Shown here: in pieces, positions 46,838 to 54,961 of the stretch
Layout of the letters: every line of letters starts with the position of its first letter
Numbering within the stretch: the first letter of the stretch is position 1
DNA from: Streptomyces sp. NBC_00273
GTDB lineage: Bacteria > Actinomycetota > Actinomycetes > Streptomycetales > Streptomycetaceae
DNA: 64,000 nucleotides
Direction of reading: 5' to 3'
Assembly: GCF_036178145.1 (NCBI RefSeq)
Contig: NZ_CP108067.1
Coordinates: forward strand, 806,001 to 870,000
Translations under genes and position numbers: made by a program
Notes under the pieces: generated by a model
The model's database searches: none
Seen by the model: only the letters and a program-made list of their open reading frames with translations
What the model was told of the DNA's origin: nothing

Positions 46838-47821
46838 ATGGAGATCCGCGCACTGGGCGGCCAGGGCCTGGAGGTCGGCGCCGAGGGCCTCGGCCTGATG
46901 GGCATGAGCGCCCACTACGGCGCCACCGACGAGACCGAGTCCCTCGCCACCATCGACCGCGCCCTGGAGCTGGGCGTCACCCTCCTCGACACCGCCGAGG
47001 GCTACGGCCCCTTCCGCAACGAGCAGCTGCTCGGCAAGGCCCTGGCCGGGCGCCGCGAGGCGGCCGTCGTGGCCACGAAGACCGGGGTCGAGTTCAGCGA
47101 CGAAGGCGCCTTCCTCGGCCACAACGGGAGCCCCGAGTACATCCACCGCTCGGCCGACCGCTCCCTGCGCCACCTGGGCACCGACCACATCGACCTCTAC
47201 TACCTGCACCGCGTCGACCCCAACGTGCCGATCGAGGAGAGCGTCGGCGCCCTGGCCGAGCTGGTCGAGGCCGGCAAGGTCCGTCACATCGGGCTGTGCG
47301 AGGTCTCCCCCGCCACGATCGCCCGCGCCCACGCGGTGCACCCGCTGACCGCCGTACAGACCGAGTACAGCCTCTTCGAGCGCGGCATCGAACACGACGG
47401 CGTACGGGACACCCTCCGCGAACTCGGCATCGGACTCGTCGCCTACTCCCCGCTCGGACGCGGATTCCTCTCCGGCGCCCTCACCAGCCCGGACGACTTC
47501 GCCGCCGACGACTTCCGGCGCACCGACCCGCGGTTCCAGGGGGAGAACTTCCACCGCAACCTGGCCGTCGTGGACCAGGTGCGCCGCCTCGCCGCCGAGA
47601 AGGGCGTCACCCCCTCGCAGCTCGCCCTGGCCTGGACCCTGCACCAGGGCGCCGTCCCCATCCCGGGCACCAAGCGGCGCCGCTACCTGGAGGAGAACGT
47701 CGCCGCCACCGCCGTGACGGTCACCCCGGCGGAGATCGCCGCCATCGACGCCGTGGCGCCGCACGGCGTGGCCTCGGGCGACCGCTACGCACCCGAGCTG
47801 ATGGCCTCACTGAACGGCTGA
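46838..47821 (+). CDS. Aldo/keto reductase
   Basis: 327 residues. It has the catalytic tetrad of the superfamily: Asp and Tyr in LLDTAEGYGPFRNEQLLGKA, Lys in VVATKTGVEF and His in YYLHRVD. The C-terminal NADPH-binding segment is VPIPGTKRRRYLEENVAA. LGLMGMSAHYG at the N-terminus is the AKR13-type signature. It reduces aldehydes or ketones with NADPH. It is divergent from a TetR gene, and operator-like sites overlap its promoter. The start ATG follows GTGAGGAG. Confidence 0.95.
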   Translation: MEIRALGGQGLEVGAEGLGLMGMSAHYGATDETESLATIDRALELGVTLLDTAEGYGPFRNEQLLGKALAGRREAAVVATKTGVEFSDEGAFLGHNGSPEYIHRSADRSLRHLGTDHIDLYYLHRVDPNVPIEESVGALAELVEAGKVRHIGLCEVSPATIARAHAVHPLTAVQTEYSLFERGIEHDGVRDTLRELGIGLVAYSPLGRGFLSGALTSPDDFAADDFRRTDPRFQGENFHRNLAVVDQVRRLAAEKGVTPSQLALAWTLHQGAVPIPGTKRRRYLEENVAATAVTVTPAEIAAIDAVAPHGVASGDRYAPELMASLNG

Positions 47822-47823
47822 CC

Positions 47824-47862
47824 CCGGGCGGGGACCCGGGCGAGGACCCGGGCGGGGACCCC
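47824..47862. repeat. Imperfect tandem repeat between convergent genes
   Basis: Three to four copies of a unit close to CCGGGCGGGGAC lie in the 48-bp gap between the aldo/keto reductase stop and the aldehyde dehydrogenase stop. No hairpin terminator was seen instead. Confidence 0.6.
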
Positions 47863-47869
47863 GGCGGGC

Positions 47870-49288
47870 TCACAGCATGACGTGCTTGACCTGGGTGTAG
47901 TCCAGGAGGCCCGCCATCGAGAGGTCGCTGCCGTAGCCCGAGTGCTTGACCCCGCCGTGGGGCATCTCGGAGACGGTGGTGCCGTGGGTGTTCACCCAGA
48001 CGATGCCGGTGTGCAAGGCCCGGGTCGCCCGCATGGCGCGGTCGTGGTCCCTCGTCCACACGCTGGCCGCGAGGCCGTGGCGGACGTCGTTGGCCAGGTG
48101 CAGGGCCTCCGCCTCGTCCGCGAAGGGCTGCACGGTCACGACGGGGCCGAAGACCTCCTCCTGCACGATCTCGTCGCCTTGGCGCACGCCGGCGACGACG
48201 GTGGGTTCGTGGAAGAAGCCGGGCCGTGGGAGGCGGGCGCCGCCGGTGACGATCTCGGCGTGCCGCGGCAGCCGGTCGAGCAGGAACCTTACCGAAGCCA
48301 GCTGCGCCGCGTTGTTCAGCGGGCCGAAGTCCGCGTCCGGCTCGTCCGGGGCACCCGGGCGCAGCTTGGCCGTCTCCGCCGCGAAGGCCGCGAGGAACGC
48401 GTCGTGCACCCGGTGGTGGACCAGCAGCCGGGTGGGCGCGGTGCAGTCCTGTCCCGCGTTGTAGTAGGCGACCGCGGCGAGGGCGGCGGCGGTCGCCTCG
48501 ACGTCCGCGTCGTCGTGGACGAGCACCGGGGCGTTGCCGCCCAGCTCCAGGTGGACCCGTTTGAGGTCGGCGGCCGCGGCGGCGGCGATCTGTCGGCCGG
48601 CGCGCACGCTGCCGGTGACCGCGATGAGGGCCACGTCGGGGTGGGCGGTGAGCGCGCGGCCGGTGTCGCGGTCGCCGCAGACCACGTTGAGCACGCCCGG
48701 CGGCAGGTGCTCCGCCGCGACGCGGGCCAGCAGCGCGGACGACGCGGGGGTGGTGTCGGCGGGCTTGAGCACGGTCGTGTTGCCCGCGGCGACGGCCGGG
48801 GCGATCTTCCACACCGCCATCATCAGCGGGTAGTTCCACGGGGTGATCTGGGCGCAGACCCCGACCGGTTCGCGCCGCAGTACGGAAGTACGGCCTTCGG
48901 TGTACTCGGCGGCCGCGAGCCCCGGCAGGTTGCGCGCGGCTCCGGCGAAGAAGCGCAGGGTGTCGACGATCGCGGGCAGTTCCTCGGTCCTGAACTGCCG
49001 GGTCGGCTTGCCGGTGTCGCCGGTTTCGGCGGCCACGAAGGCCTCCGCGTGTTCCTCGATCGCGTCGGCGATGCCGAGCAGGGCCCGCTGGCGTACCGCC
49101 GGGGTGGTCGCGGACCAGTGCCCGTACGCGGCTACGGCGGCCGCGCAGGCGGCGTCCGTGTCGGCCCTGCCGGAGCGCGGGGCGTGGCCGTGCACCCGGC
49201 CGGTGGCGGGGTCGACGAGCTCCATCGTCCCGCCCGAGGCGGCGGGCCGGTCCACGCCCGCCACGTGGTTGAGCACGGGGTCAGCCAC
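47870..49288 (-). CDS. Aldehyde dehydrogenase, aminobutyraldehyde-type
   Basis: 472 residues from GTG 49288, which overlaps the amine-oxidase gene by 8 bp. The NAD-binding segment has PWNYPLMMAVWKIAPAVAAG and KPADTTPASS, catalytic Glu is in LELGGNAPVLV, catalytic Cys is in YNAGQDCTAPTR, and the late motif EEVFGPVVTVQPF is present. The type resembles gamma-aminobutyraldehyde / betaine aldehyde dehydrogenases. In this operon it should oxidise the aldehyde released by the amine oxidase to the corresponding acid. The gene is the last of the operon. Confidence 0.93.
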   Translation of the reverse strand: MADPVLNHVAGVDRPAASGGTMELVDPATGRVHGHAPRSGRADTDAACAAAVAAYGHWSATTPAVRQRALLGIADAIEEHAEAFVAAETGDTGKPTRQFRTEELPAIVDTLRFFAGAARNLPGLAAAEYTEGRTSVLRREPVGVCAQITPWNYPLMMAVWKIAPAVAAGNTTVLKPADTTPASSALLARVAAEHLPPGVLNVVCGDRDTGRALTAHPDVALIAVTGSVRAGRQIAAAAAADLKRVHLELGGNAPVLVHDDADVEATAAALAAVAYYNAGQDCTAPTRLLVHHRVHDAFLAAFAAETAKLRPGAPDEPDADFGPLNNAAQLASVRFLLDRLPRHAEIVTGGARLPRPGFFHEPTVVAGVRQGDEIVQEEVFGPVVTVQPFADEAEALHLANDVRHGLAASVWTRDHDRAMRATRALHTGIVWVNTHGTTVSEMPHGGVKHSGYGSDLSMAGLLDYTQVKHVML

Positions 49289-50597
49289 GGCGCAGCGCCT
49301 CCCTGGCGGCGTCGCGTCCGGTGCGTACGGCGCCTTCCATGTAGCCGGCCACCCACTGGTCGGATCCGCAGACGTAGAAGGGGGGTTCGTGGGTGCCGTG
49401 GCGGGGGCCGACGGCCATGACGTCGCCGGGGGTCCACTGGGTGACGTACCCCTGGGTCCACGGGTCGGTGCCCCACGTCCGGACGTAGGTGGCGAGCGGC
49501 CGGTGGGCCTCGTCGCCGTAGAGGCGGGCGATGTCGTCGAGGAGTTCGCGGGTGCGCAGCGCGGCGGGTGTGCCGAGCAGGACGCCCAGCCTCTCGGGTG
49601 GCACGAGGGCGGAGAGGATGCCGTCGCTCTGCGGCCAGGTGCTGCCGAGGACCCCTTCGCATTCGGAGAGGCCGCTCCGGCCGAGGTCGCGCCAGAACGG
49701 CCGGTCGTACGCGGCGACGAACTTCGCTGCGAGGGCCTGGCGTTGGCGGTGCAGGGAGGCGAGCCGCTCGTCGCCCACGCCGGTGACGGCGATCTGGCGC
49801 AGCGGGCCGACGGGCAGGGCGCTGACGACGGCGCCGGCGGTGAGGGTCTCGCCCCCGGCCAGCCGTACGGAGCAGTGGCCGGTCGGGCGGACCGTGACGG
49901 CCCGGGCGGGCGCGCCGGTGCGGATGCGTCCGCCGAGGTCGGCTGCCATCCGCAGGGCCACCGTGGCGGAGCCCTCGGCGACCCGAAGGCCCTCCCACGC
50001 CGCGTAGTCGTAGGCGCCGGGGCCGGGGACCGCGGCGTGCTTGCGCAGGGCGGCGAGCAGGGACGTACGCTCGTACGAGCCGTCGGCGAGGGCGAGTTGG
50101 CCGATCTCCCAGAGGCGGACGACGGCCGGGGTGGCTCCCTCGGCGCGCAGCCAGTCGCCGACGGACGTCCGGTCGAGGGCCGTCGCGTCGGGGTGGGACC
50201 AGGGGTCGGCCGGGTCGACGGTCCGGGCGAGTGTGCGGAAGGCGGCGGTGACCTTCTGGTGGCAGGCGTCGTCGCCGGGGCCGAACCAGTGGGGCGGATC
50301 CCCCGCGGAGACCCCTTCGGGCGTGGCGCGGGTGAGGGCACCGGGCTCGGCGACATAGCTGGGGACCAGGGTGAGGCCGAGTTCCGCGGCGAGGTCCAGG
50401 TAGGCGGTGTGGGCGCGGCCGACGACCTCTCCGCCGAGCTGGACCAGCCGGCCGTCGGGGAGTCGGGTCTGTTCGACGCGTCCGCCGACCCGGTCCCGGG
50501 CCTCGACGACGAGGACGTCGGCCCCGCCGGCGGCGAGGTCGCGCGCCGCGGCGAGGCCGGCCAGGCCGGCGCCGAGCACGATGACGTCGTGGTTCAT
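49281..50597 (-). CDS. Flavin-containing amine oxidase
   Basis: 438 residues from ATG 50597, behind AAGGAA. The FAD-binding motif is VIVLGAGLAGLAAARDLAAG at the N-terminus and then VEARDRVGGRV. The C-terminal FAD-contact region is YVCGSDQWVAGYMEGAVRTG, as in monoamine and polyamine oxidases. It oxidises an amine to imine, then aldehyde, ammonia and H2O2. Its position between the polyamine-type ABC importer and an aminoaldehyde dehydrogenase supports polyamine or related amine use. The stop overlaps the next start. Confidence 0.93.
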   Translation of the reverse strand: MNHDVIVLGAGLAGLAAARDLAAGGADVLVVEARDRVGGRVEQTRLPDGRLVQLGGEVVGRAHTAYLDLAAELGLTLVPSYVAEPGALTRATPEGVSAGDPPHWFGPGDDACHQKVTAAFRTLARTVDPADPWSHPDATALDRTSVGDWLRAEGATPAVVRLWEIGQLALADGSYERTSLLAALRKHAAVPGPGAYDYAAWEGLRVAEGSATVALRMAADLGGRIRTGAPARAVTVRPTGHCSVRLAGGETLTAGAVVSALPVGPLRQIAVTGVGDERLASLHRQRQALAAKFVAAYDRPFWRDLGRSGLSECEGVLGSTWPQSDGILSALVPPERLGVLLGTPAALRTRELLDDIARLYGDEAHRPLATYVRTWGTDPWTQGYVTQWTPGDVMAVGPRHGTHEPPFYVCGSDQWVAGYMEGAVRTGRDAAREALRRG

Positions 50598-50663
50598 GGG
50601 GGTGTTCCTTCGGTCGGACGGAGTCAGGACGGAGCCGGGGGCGGAGCCGGGGCGGCTTCGGCT

Positions 50664-51842
50664 TCAGTCCAGGACGAGGCAGTGTTCGGGCTTCCAGCCG
50701 ATCTCGACGCGCTCGCCGCCGCTCCAGCGGTCCTCCCTACGGGATCGGACGGTGTTCTGCTCCAGTACGGACACCGTGACGCCGGGGGCCAGTTCGATCA
50801 GGTACGTGGTGGTCGGGCCGCAGTAGACGGTCTCGCGGACGACCCCGGTGGCACGGGCCATGTCCGGCTCCAGGTCGGACAGCCAGATCTTCTCGGGGCG
50901 GATCGACAGGTTCACCCTGCTTCCTTCGGGGACGGACGGCCGCTGGCCCACGGGCAGTTCGGGGCCGTCGTCGAGGACGACCCGGCCGGAGCGGTAGGTG
51001 CCGGGCACGAGGTTGGAAGTGCCCATGAAGGAGGCGGTGAAGCTGCTGGTGGGGCGCTCGTACACGTCCTCGGGCGTTCCGCACTGCTCGACCCGGCCCT
51101 CGTTCATGACGGCGAGGCGGTCCGACATGGTCAGGGCCTCGTCCTGGTCGTGGGTGACGAAGACGAAGGTGATGCCGACCTCGCGCTGGATCTGCTTGAG
51201 CTCGACCTGCATGTGGCGGCGCAGTTTGAGGTCGAGGGCGGCCAGCGGCTCGTCGAGGAGCAGGACCTGGGGCCGGTTGACGAGGGCGCGGGCGAGGGCG
51301 ACGCGTTGTTTCTGGCCACCGGAGAGGGTGGCCGGCTTGCGGTTCGCGAGGTGCCCGAGCTGGACGAGGTCGAGCATGCCCGAGACCCGTTCGCGGATCT
51401 CGGCGCGGCCGACGCCCTTGCGCTTGAGGCCGAAGGCCACGTTGTCGGCGAGCGAGAGGTGGTCGAAGAGGGCGTAGCTCTGGAAGACGGTGTTGACGTT
51501 GCGCTTGTTGGGCGGCAGGTCGGTGACGTCCTGGCCGTCGAGGAGGACGCTGCCCGCGGTGGGGGCGGAGAAGCCGCCGATCATCCGCAGGAGGGTGGTC
51601 TTGCCGCAGCCGGAGGGGCCGAGGAGGGAGAAGAACTCGCCCGGTGCGATGTCGAGTTCGACGTCGCGTACGGCGTGGGCGCCGCCCGCGGCGGGGTACT
51701 GCTTGCTGACGCGGTCGAGTCGGACGGCGGGGCTCGGATGGATGGGCGTCGGGGTCAGCACGGGCGCCTCGGTCGGGGTGGTGGTCGTGGGGGTCGGGTG
51801 CTCGGGCGTCGGGTACTCGGGTGTCGCGCGCATGGGTGTCAC
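50664..51842 (-). CDS. potA: Polyamine-type ABC transporter, ATPase subunit
   Basis: 392 residues from GTG 51842 (overlapping the potC stop as GTGA) or the ATG three codons later. The N-terminus has about 30 Pro/Thr-rich residues. Walker A is GPSGCGKTT, the Q-loop is VFQSYALF, the signature is LSGGQKQRVALARAL, Walker B is VLLLDEPLAALD, and FVTHDQDEA carries the switch His. The TOBE domain follows (SRVNLSIRPEKIWL). This is the PotA class of importers. It is followed by the amine-oxidase gene, with 66 bp between. Confidence 0.94.
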   Translation of the reverse strand: MTPMRATPEYPTPEHPTPTTTTPTEAPVLTPTPIHPSPAVRLDRVSKQYPAAGGAHAVRDVELDIAPGEFFSLLGPSGCGKTTLLRMIGGFSAPTAGSVLLDGQDVTDLPPNKRNVNTVFQSYALFDHLSLADNVAFGLKRKGVGRAEIRERVSGMLDLVQLGHLANRKPATLSGGQKQRVALARALVNRPQVLLLDEPLAALDLKLRRHMQVELKQIQREVGITFVFVTHDQDEALTMSDRLAVMNEGRVEQCGTPEDVYERPTSSFTASFMGTSNLVPGTYRSGRVVLDDGPELPVGQRPSVPEGSRVNLSIRPEKIWLSDLEPDMARATGVVRETVYCGPTTTYLIELAPGVTVSVLEQNTVRSRREDRWSGGERVEIGWKPEHCLVLD

Positions 51843-52675
51843 TTCCCGGAGAGCAGGTCGAGGCCGCCTTTGCGCCCGAACAGGCGCGGGATGGCGAGGG
51901 CGAGGACGATGAGGCCGATGGAGCCGGCCAGCATCAGGGTGCCGACGGCGTTGATGGTGGGTTGCACGCCGAACCTGATCGCCGAGTAGATGCGCACGGA
52001 CAGCGGTTGCGGGTCGACGCCGGTGGTGAAGTAGGCGAGGACGAAGTCGTCGAAGACGAGGGCGAAGATCAGCACCGCGGACGCGAGGATGCTGGGCAGC
52101 AGCGCGGGCAGGGTCACCAGGCGCAGTGCCTGCCCGCGGGTGGCGCCGAGGTCCATGGCGGCTTCTTCGACCTCCGGGTTGAGGGCGGCGATGCGGGAGC
52201 GGAGGATGACCGTCACGTAGGAAATGGAGAAGGTGATCTCGGCGAGCATCACGGTGGTGGTGGAGAGGGTGATGCCGAGCCCCTTGAAGAGGAGCATCGC
52301 CGCGACGCCCGTGACGATCTCCGGGGTGATCAGCGGGACGAGCATGATCAGGCCGGCGAACGAGCCGAGGCGGCTGCGGCTGCGTACGAGGCCCAGGGCC
52401 AGGGCCACCCCGAGGACGAGCGAGCCGGCCATGGCGGCCAGGGACACCCGCAGGCTCATGCCGAGCGAGTCGAGGAGCACCTCGTCGTGGAGGAGGGCCG
52501 TGTACCAGCGGAGGCTGACGCCGTCGAGGACGGTGAGGGACTTCTGGGCGTTGAAGGAGAACAGGACGACGACGCCGACGGGGAGGTAGAGGAGCGCGAA
52601 GAAGAGGGCGGTGACGGCGAGGGCGAACCGGGGGCGGCGCTCGGCTCCGCGCCGGCGGCGCTGCGGGGTGCTCAT
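51839..52675 (-). CDS. potC: Polyamine-type ABC transporter, permease (PotC-like)
   Basis: 278 residues from ATG 52675, overlapping the potB stop (ATGA). About six membrane helices, the first being FALAVTALFFALLYLPVGVV. The EAA loop is EEAAMDLGATRGQALRLVTLPALLP, which contacts the ATPase. PotC-type proteins have the shorter N-terminus seen here. The family, order and overlaps leave little doubt about the assembly; the exact substrate is inferred. Confidence 0.94.
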   Translation of the reverse strand: MSTPQRRRRGAERRPRFALAVTALFFALLYLPVGVVVLFSFNAQKSLTVLDGVSLRWYTALLHDEVLLDSLGMSLRVSLAAMAGSLVLGVALALGLVRSRSRLGSFAGLIMLVPLITPEIVTGVAAMLLFKGLGITLSTTTVMLAEITFSISYVTVILRSRIAALNPEVEEAAMDLGATRGQALRLVTLPALLPSILASAVLIFALVFDDFVLAYFTTGVDPQPLSVRIYSAIRFGVQPTINAVGTLMLAGSIGLIVLALAIPRLFGRKGGLDLLSGK

Positions 52676-53643
52676 CGGGCCGCCTCCGCCTCGTCCTTGC
52701 GGGTGCGTCGCAGGTAGCCGAGCATCCCGAGGAACAGGACGGCCATCAGCAGCATGGTGAGGGCCGAGCCGAGGGGCCAGTTCTGGCCCTGGAAGAACTT
52801 GTCCTGGATCAGGTTGCCGATCATGATCTGGTCGGGGCCTCCCATGAGCTGGGCGCTGACGAAGTCGCCCATGGCGGGCAGGAAGACGAGGACGCAGCCG
52901 GCGGCCGCTCCCTGCCGGGTGGCGGGGACGGTGACGAAGAGGAAGGTGCGCAGGGGGCCTCCGTAGAGGTCGCGGCCGGCCTCTATGAGGGAGGTGTCCA
53001 TGCGCTCCATCGCCGCGTACAGCGGGATGATCATGAAGACGACGAAGCCGTAGACGAGTCCGGCGATCACTCCGACACCGGTCTGGAGGATCTTGGTGCC
53101 TTCGTCGGCGAGACCGATCGCGCGCAGGGCTTTCAGCAGCGGGCCGTCGTCGGAGAGGACCACGGACCAGCCGTACATCCGGACCAGGTAGTTGGCGAAG
53201 AACGGGACGACGATCGCGGCGATCAGCAGGTTCTTGAAGCGGCCGCCGCGCAGGGCGATGGCGTAGGCCACCGGGTAGGCCACGGCCAGGCTGATCAGGC
53301 AGGTGATCAGCGCGTAGCCGAGGGAGCGCAGCAGGACGGTGCGGTAGGCGGGGTCGGCCAGTGCGGTGAGGTTGGCGAAGTTGAGTCCGAAGCGCGGGTT
53401 GCCGAGGGGGTCGGTGGTGCCGAGCGCCAGGGTGGCCACGAGGAGGAGGGAGACGACGAGGAAGCCGGTCATCCAGAGGGTGCCGGGGAGCAGGAGCCAG
53501 GTCCACAGGCGCGGCTGCCGGGTCCGGGTGCGGGCGCGCGGGGTGGCCTCGGGCCGGGTCCGGTCCGGGGGCGGCGCTATCGGCCCGGCCGGGTCCTGGG
53601 GCGGCCGGACCGCGGTCCCGGTGCGGTTGTTGCGTGTCGCCAT
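52672..53643 (-). CDS. potB: Polyamine-type ABC transporter, permease (PotB-like)
   Basis: 323 residues. The ~45-residue N-terminus is Pro/Arg-rich, and then six helices start with LWTWLLLPGTLWMTGFLVVS. The long periplasmic-type loop after the first helix (GNPRFGLNFANLTALADPAY) is typical of PotB. The EAA-like loop is LIEAGRDLYGGPLRTFLFVT. The stop overlaps potC by 4 bp and the start lies 1 bp from the potD stop, so the four genes form one unit. Confidence 0.94.
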   Translation of the reverse strand: MATRNNRTGTAVRPPQDPAGPIAPPPDRTRPEATPRARTRTRQPRLWTWLLLPGTLWMTGFLVVSLLLVATLALGTTDPLGNPRFGLNFANLTALADPAYRTVLLRSLGYALITCLISLAVAYPVAYAIALRGGRFKNLLIAAIVVPFFANYLVRMYGWSVVLSDDGPLLKALRAIGLADEGTKILQTGVGVIAGLVYGFVVFMIIPLYAAMERMDTSLIEAGRDLYGGPLRTFLFVTVPATRQGAAAGCVLVFLPAMGDFVSAQLMGGPDQIMIGNLIQDKFFQGQNWPLGSALTMLLMAVLFLGMLGYLRRTRKDEAEAAR

Positions 53644-53644
53644 G

Positions 53645-54775
53645 TCAGCCGGCCTTCACGTCGGTCCAGGCGGCGTCACGGGCCCGTTCGGTCCCCGCGT
53701 CGCCGTTGCGGAAGAAGAGGTCGGCCGCCAGGTCGTCGGCGGTCACCACGCACTGGGGGAACGGCTCGACGAGCGCGGCGTAGGTGTCCTCGGTGCCGCT
53801 GACCGGCATCGGGTAGCCGATGTACTCGATGTTCTTCTTCACGTTCTCCGGGCGGAGCATGTAGTCGATGAAGAGCATCGCGGTGCCGGGGTGCTGCGCG
53901 TTGGCGGGTATGGCGTAGCAGTCGGAGTTGACGGGGGCGCCCTCGCGGGCGACCTCGAAGCCGAAGACGGCCGGGTCCTCGGCCTGGTCGAGCATGGCGG
54001 CCATGTCTCCGCTCCACGCCTGGGTCATGTCGGCGTTGCCGTTGAGGAGGTTGTTGTAGCTGTCGCTGGAGAAGCCGCGCAGGCGGGGGCGGAGCGAGCG
54101 CAGGGCGTCGGTGACGCGCGCGAGGTCGCCGTGGTCGCCGGTGGTGAGGTCGAGGCCGAGCTTGAGCGCGCCGAGGCCCAGCACCTCGTCGCGGTCGTCG
54201 AGGACGAAGACCTTGCCCTTCGCCTGGTCGTTCCACAGGTCGTCCCAGGAGCCGGTCAGGTCGCCGAGCCGGTCCCTGCGCCAGCCGATGCCCGTCTTGT
54301 ACATGGTGAACGGGACGGTGTGCGCGGAGCGGGGGTCGTACCAGGGGTCGGCGAAGTAGCCGTAGCCGCCGAACACCGCCTCGGCGCCCCGCAGCCGGGA
54401 GTGGTCGATCGTACGGAGGCGACCGCCGGCGGCGAGGCGCTCGGCCCATTTCGCGGTGGGGAAGATGATGTCGTAGCGGTTGCCGGCGTTGAGTTTGGCG
54501 GCCATGCCCTCCATCGAGTCGTAGTTCGACTGGACGACCTTGACGCCGTACTCCTTCTGGAAGCCTTCGAAGACGCTGGGCTCGACGAAGTCCGCCCAGT
54601 TGAAGTAGACGAGGTCGCCGTCGACCTTGACGTCGATGGGCGCTTGCGCGGTCGCCCTGCCGGCCGGGTCGTCGGCGGTGGCGAAGCCGCATCCGGAGGC
54701 GGCGAGGGCGAGGGCGGCGGCAGTGCCGGCGCGGAGGAACGAACGTCTGGTCGGGGGGAGTGCCTCGGGGGACAT
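53645..54775 (-). CDS. potD: Polyamine-type substrate-binding lipoprotein (PotD-like)
   Basis: 376 residues. The signal has twin arginines and a lipobox: TRRSFLRAGTAAALALAASG followed by the Cys to be lipidated (ASGC), so Tat export and a membrane-anchored lipoprotein are expected. The mature part is of the PotD/PotF class: DLVYFNWADFVEPSVFEGFQ near the start, then NYDSMEGMAAKLNAGNRYDI, and DMTQAWSGDMAAML. It captures the substrate outside the membrane. Acidic and aromatic residues needed for polyamines are hinted at (NWAD, FSSDSY, WSGD), but specificity cannot be fixed. Confidence 0.93.
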   Translation of the reverse strand: MSPEALPPTRRSFLRAGTAAALALAASGCGFATADDPAGRATAQAPIDVKVDGDLVYFNWADFVEPSVFEGFQKEYGVKVVQSNYDSMEGMAAKLNAGNRYDIIFPTAKWAERLAAGGRLRTIDHSRLRGAEAVFGGYGYFADPWYDPRSAHTVPFTMYKTGIGWRRDRLGDLTGSWDDLWNDQAKGKVFVLDDRDEVLGLGALKLGLDLTTGDHGDLARVTDALRSLRPRLRGFSSDSYNNLLNGNADMTQAWSGDMAAMLDQAEDPAVFGFEVAREGAPVNSDCYAIPANAQHPGTAMLFIDYMLRPENVKKNIEYIGYPMPVSGTEDTYAALVEPFPQCVVTADDLAADLFFRNGDAGTERARDAAWTDVKAG

Positions 54776-54892
54776 GGGGTCCTCTCCGTAGGGGCCGCAG
54801 GGGGACGGCGGGAACGAGCGGTACGTGGGGGCTCGGTCGTGCGGCGGGCGCGGCGCGGGGGTGGGGCGGGGGCGCTGCGCTGCGGTGAAGCG

Positions 54893-54924
54893 GTCGTGCG
54901 GTCGTGCGGTCGTGCGGTCGTGCC
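54893..54924. repeat. 8-bp tandem repeat between potD and the Rieske gene
   Basis: Four copies of GTCGTGCG (last one ends in C). It lies in the 186-bp gap between the Rieske gene and potD, followed by a doubled CGGATGGGG near 54936-54958. It may vary in copy number. Confidence 0.8.
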
Positions 54925-54961
54925 GTGGTTGGCGCGGCGGATGGGGCGGATGGGGCGGGCC

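Noticed and set aside
48843..51989. A plus-strand frame of over 1000 codons
   Set aside because: Antisense of the aldehyde dehydrogenase, amine oxidase and potA genes, which carry all family motifs.
54893..54924. Tandem GTCGTGCG units considered as a CRISPR-like array
   Set aside because: Units are 8 bp and directly joined without spacers.
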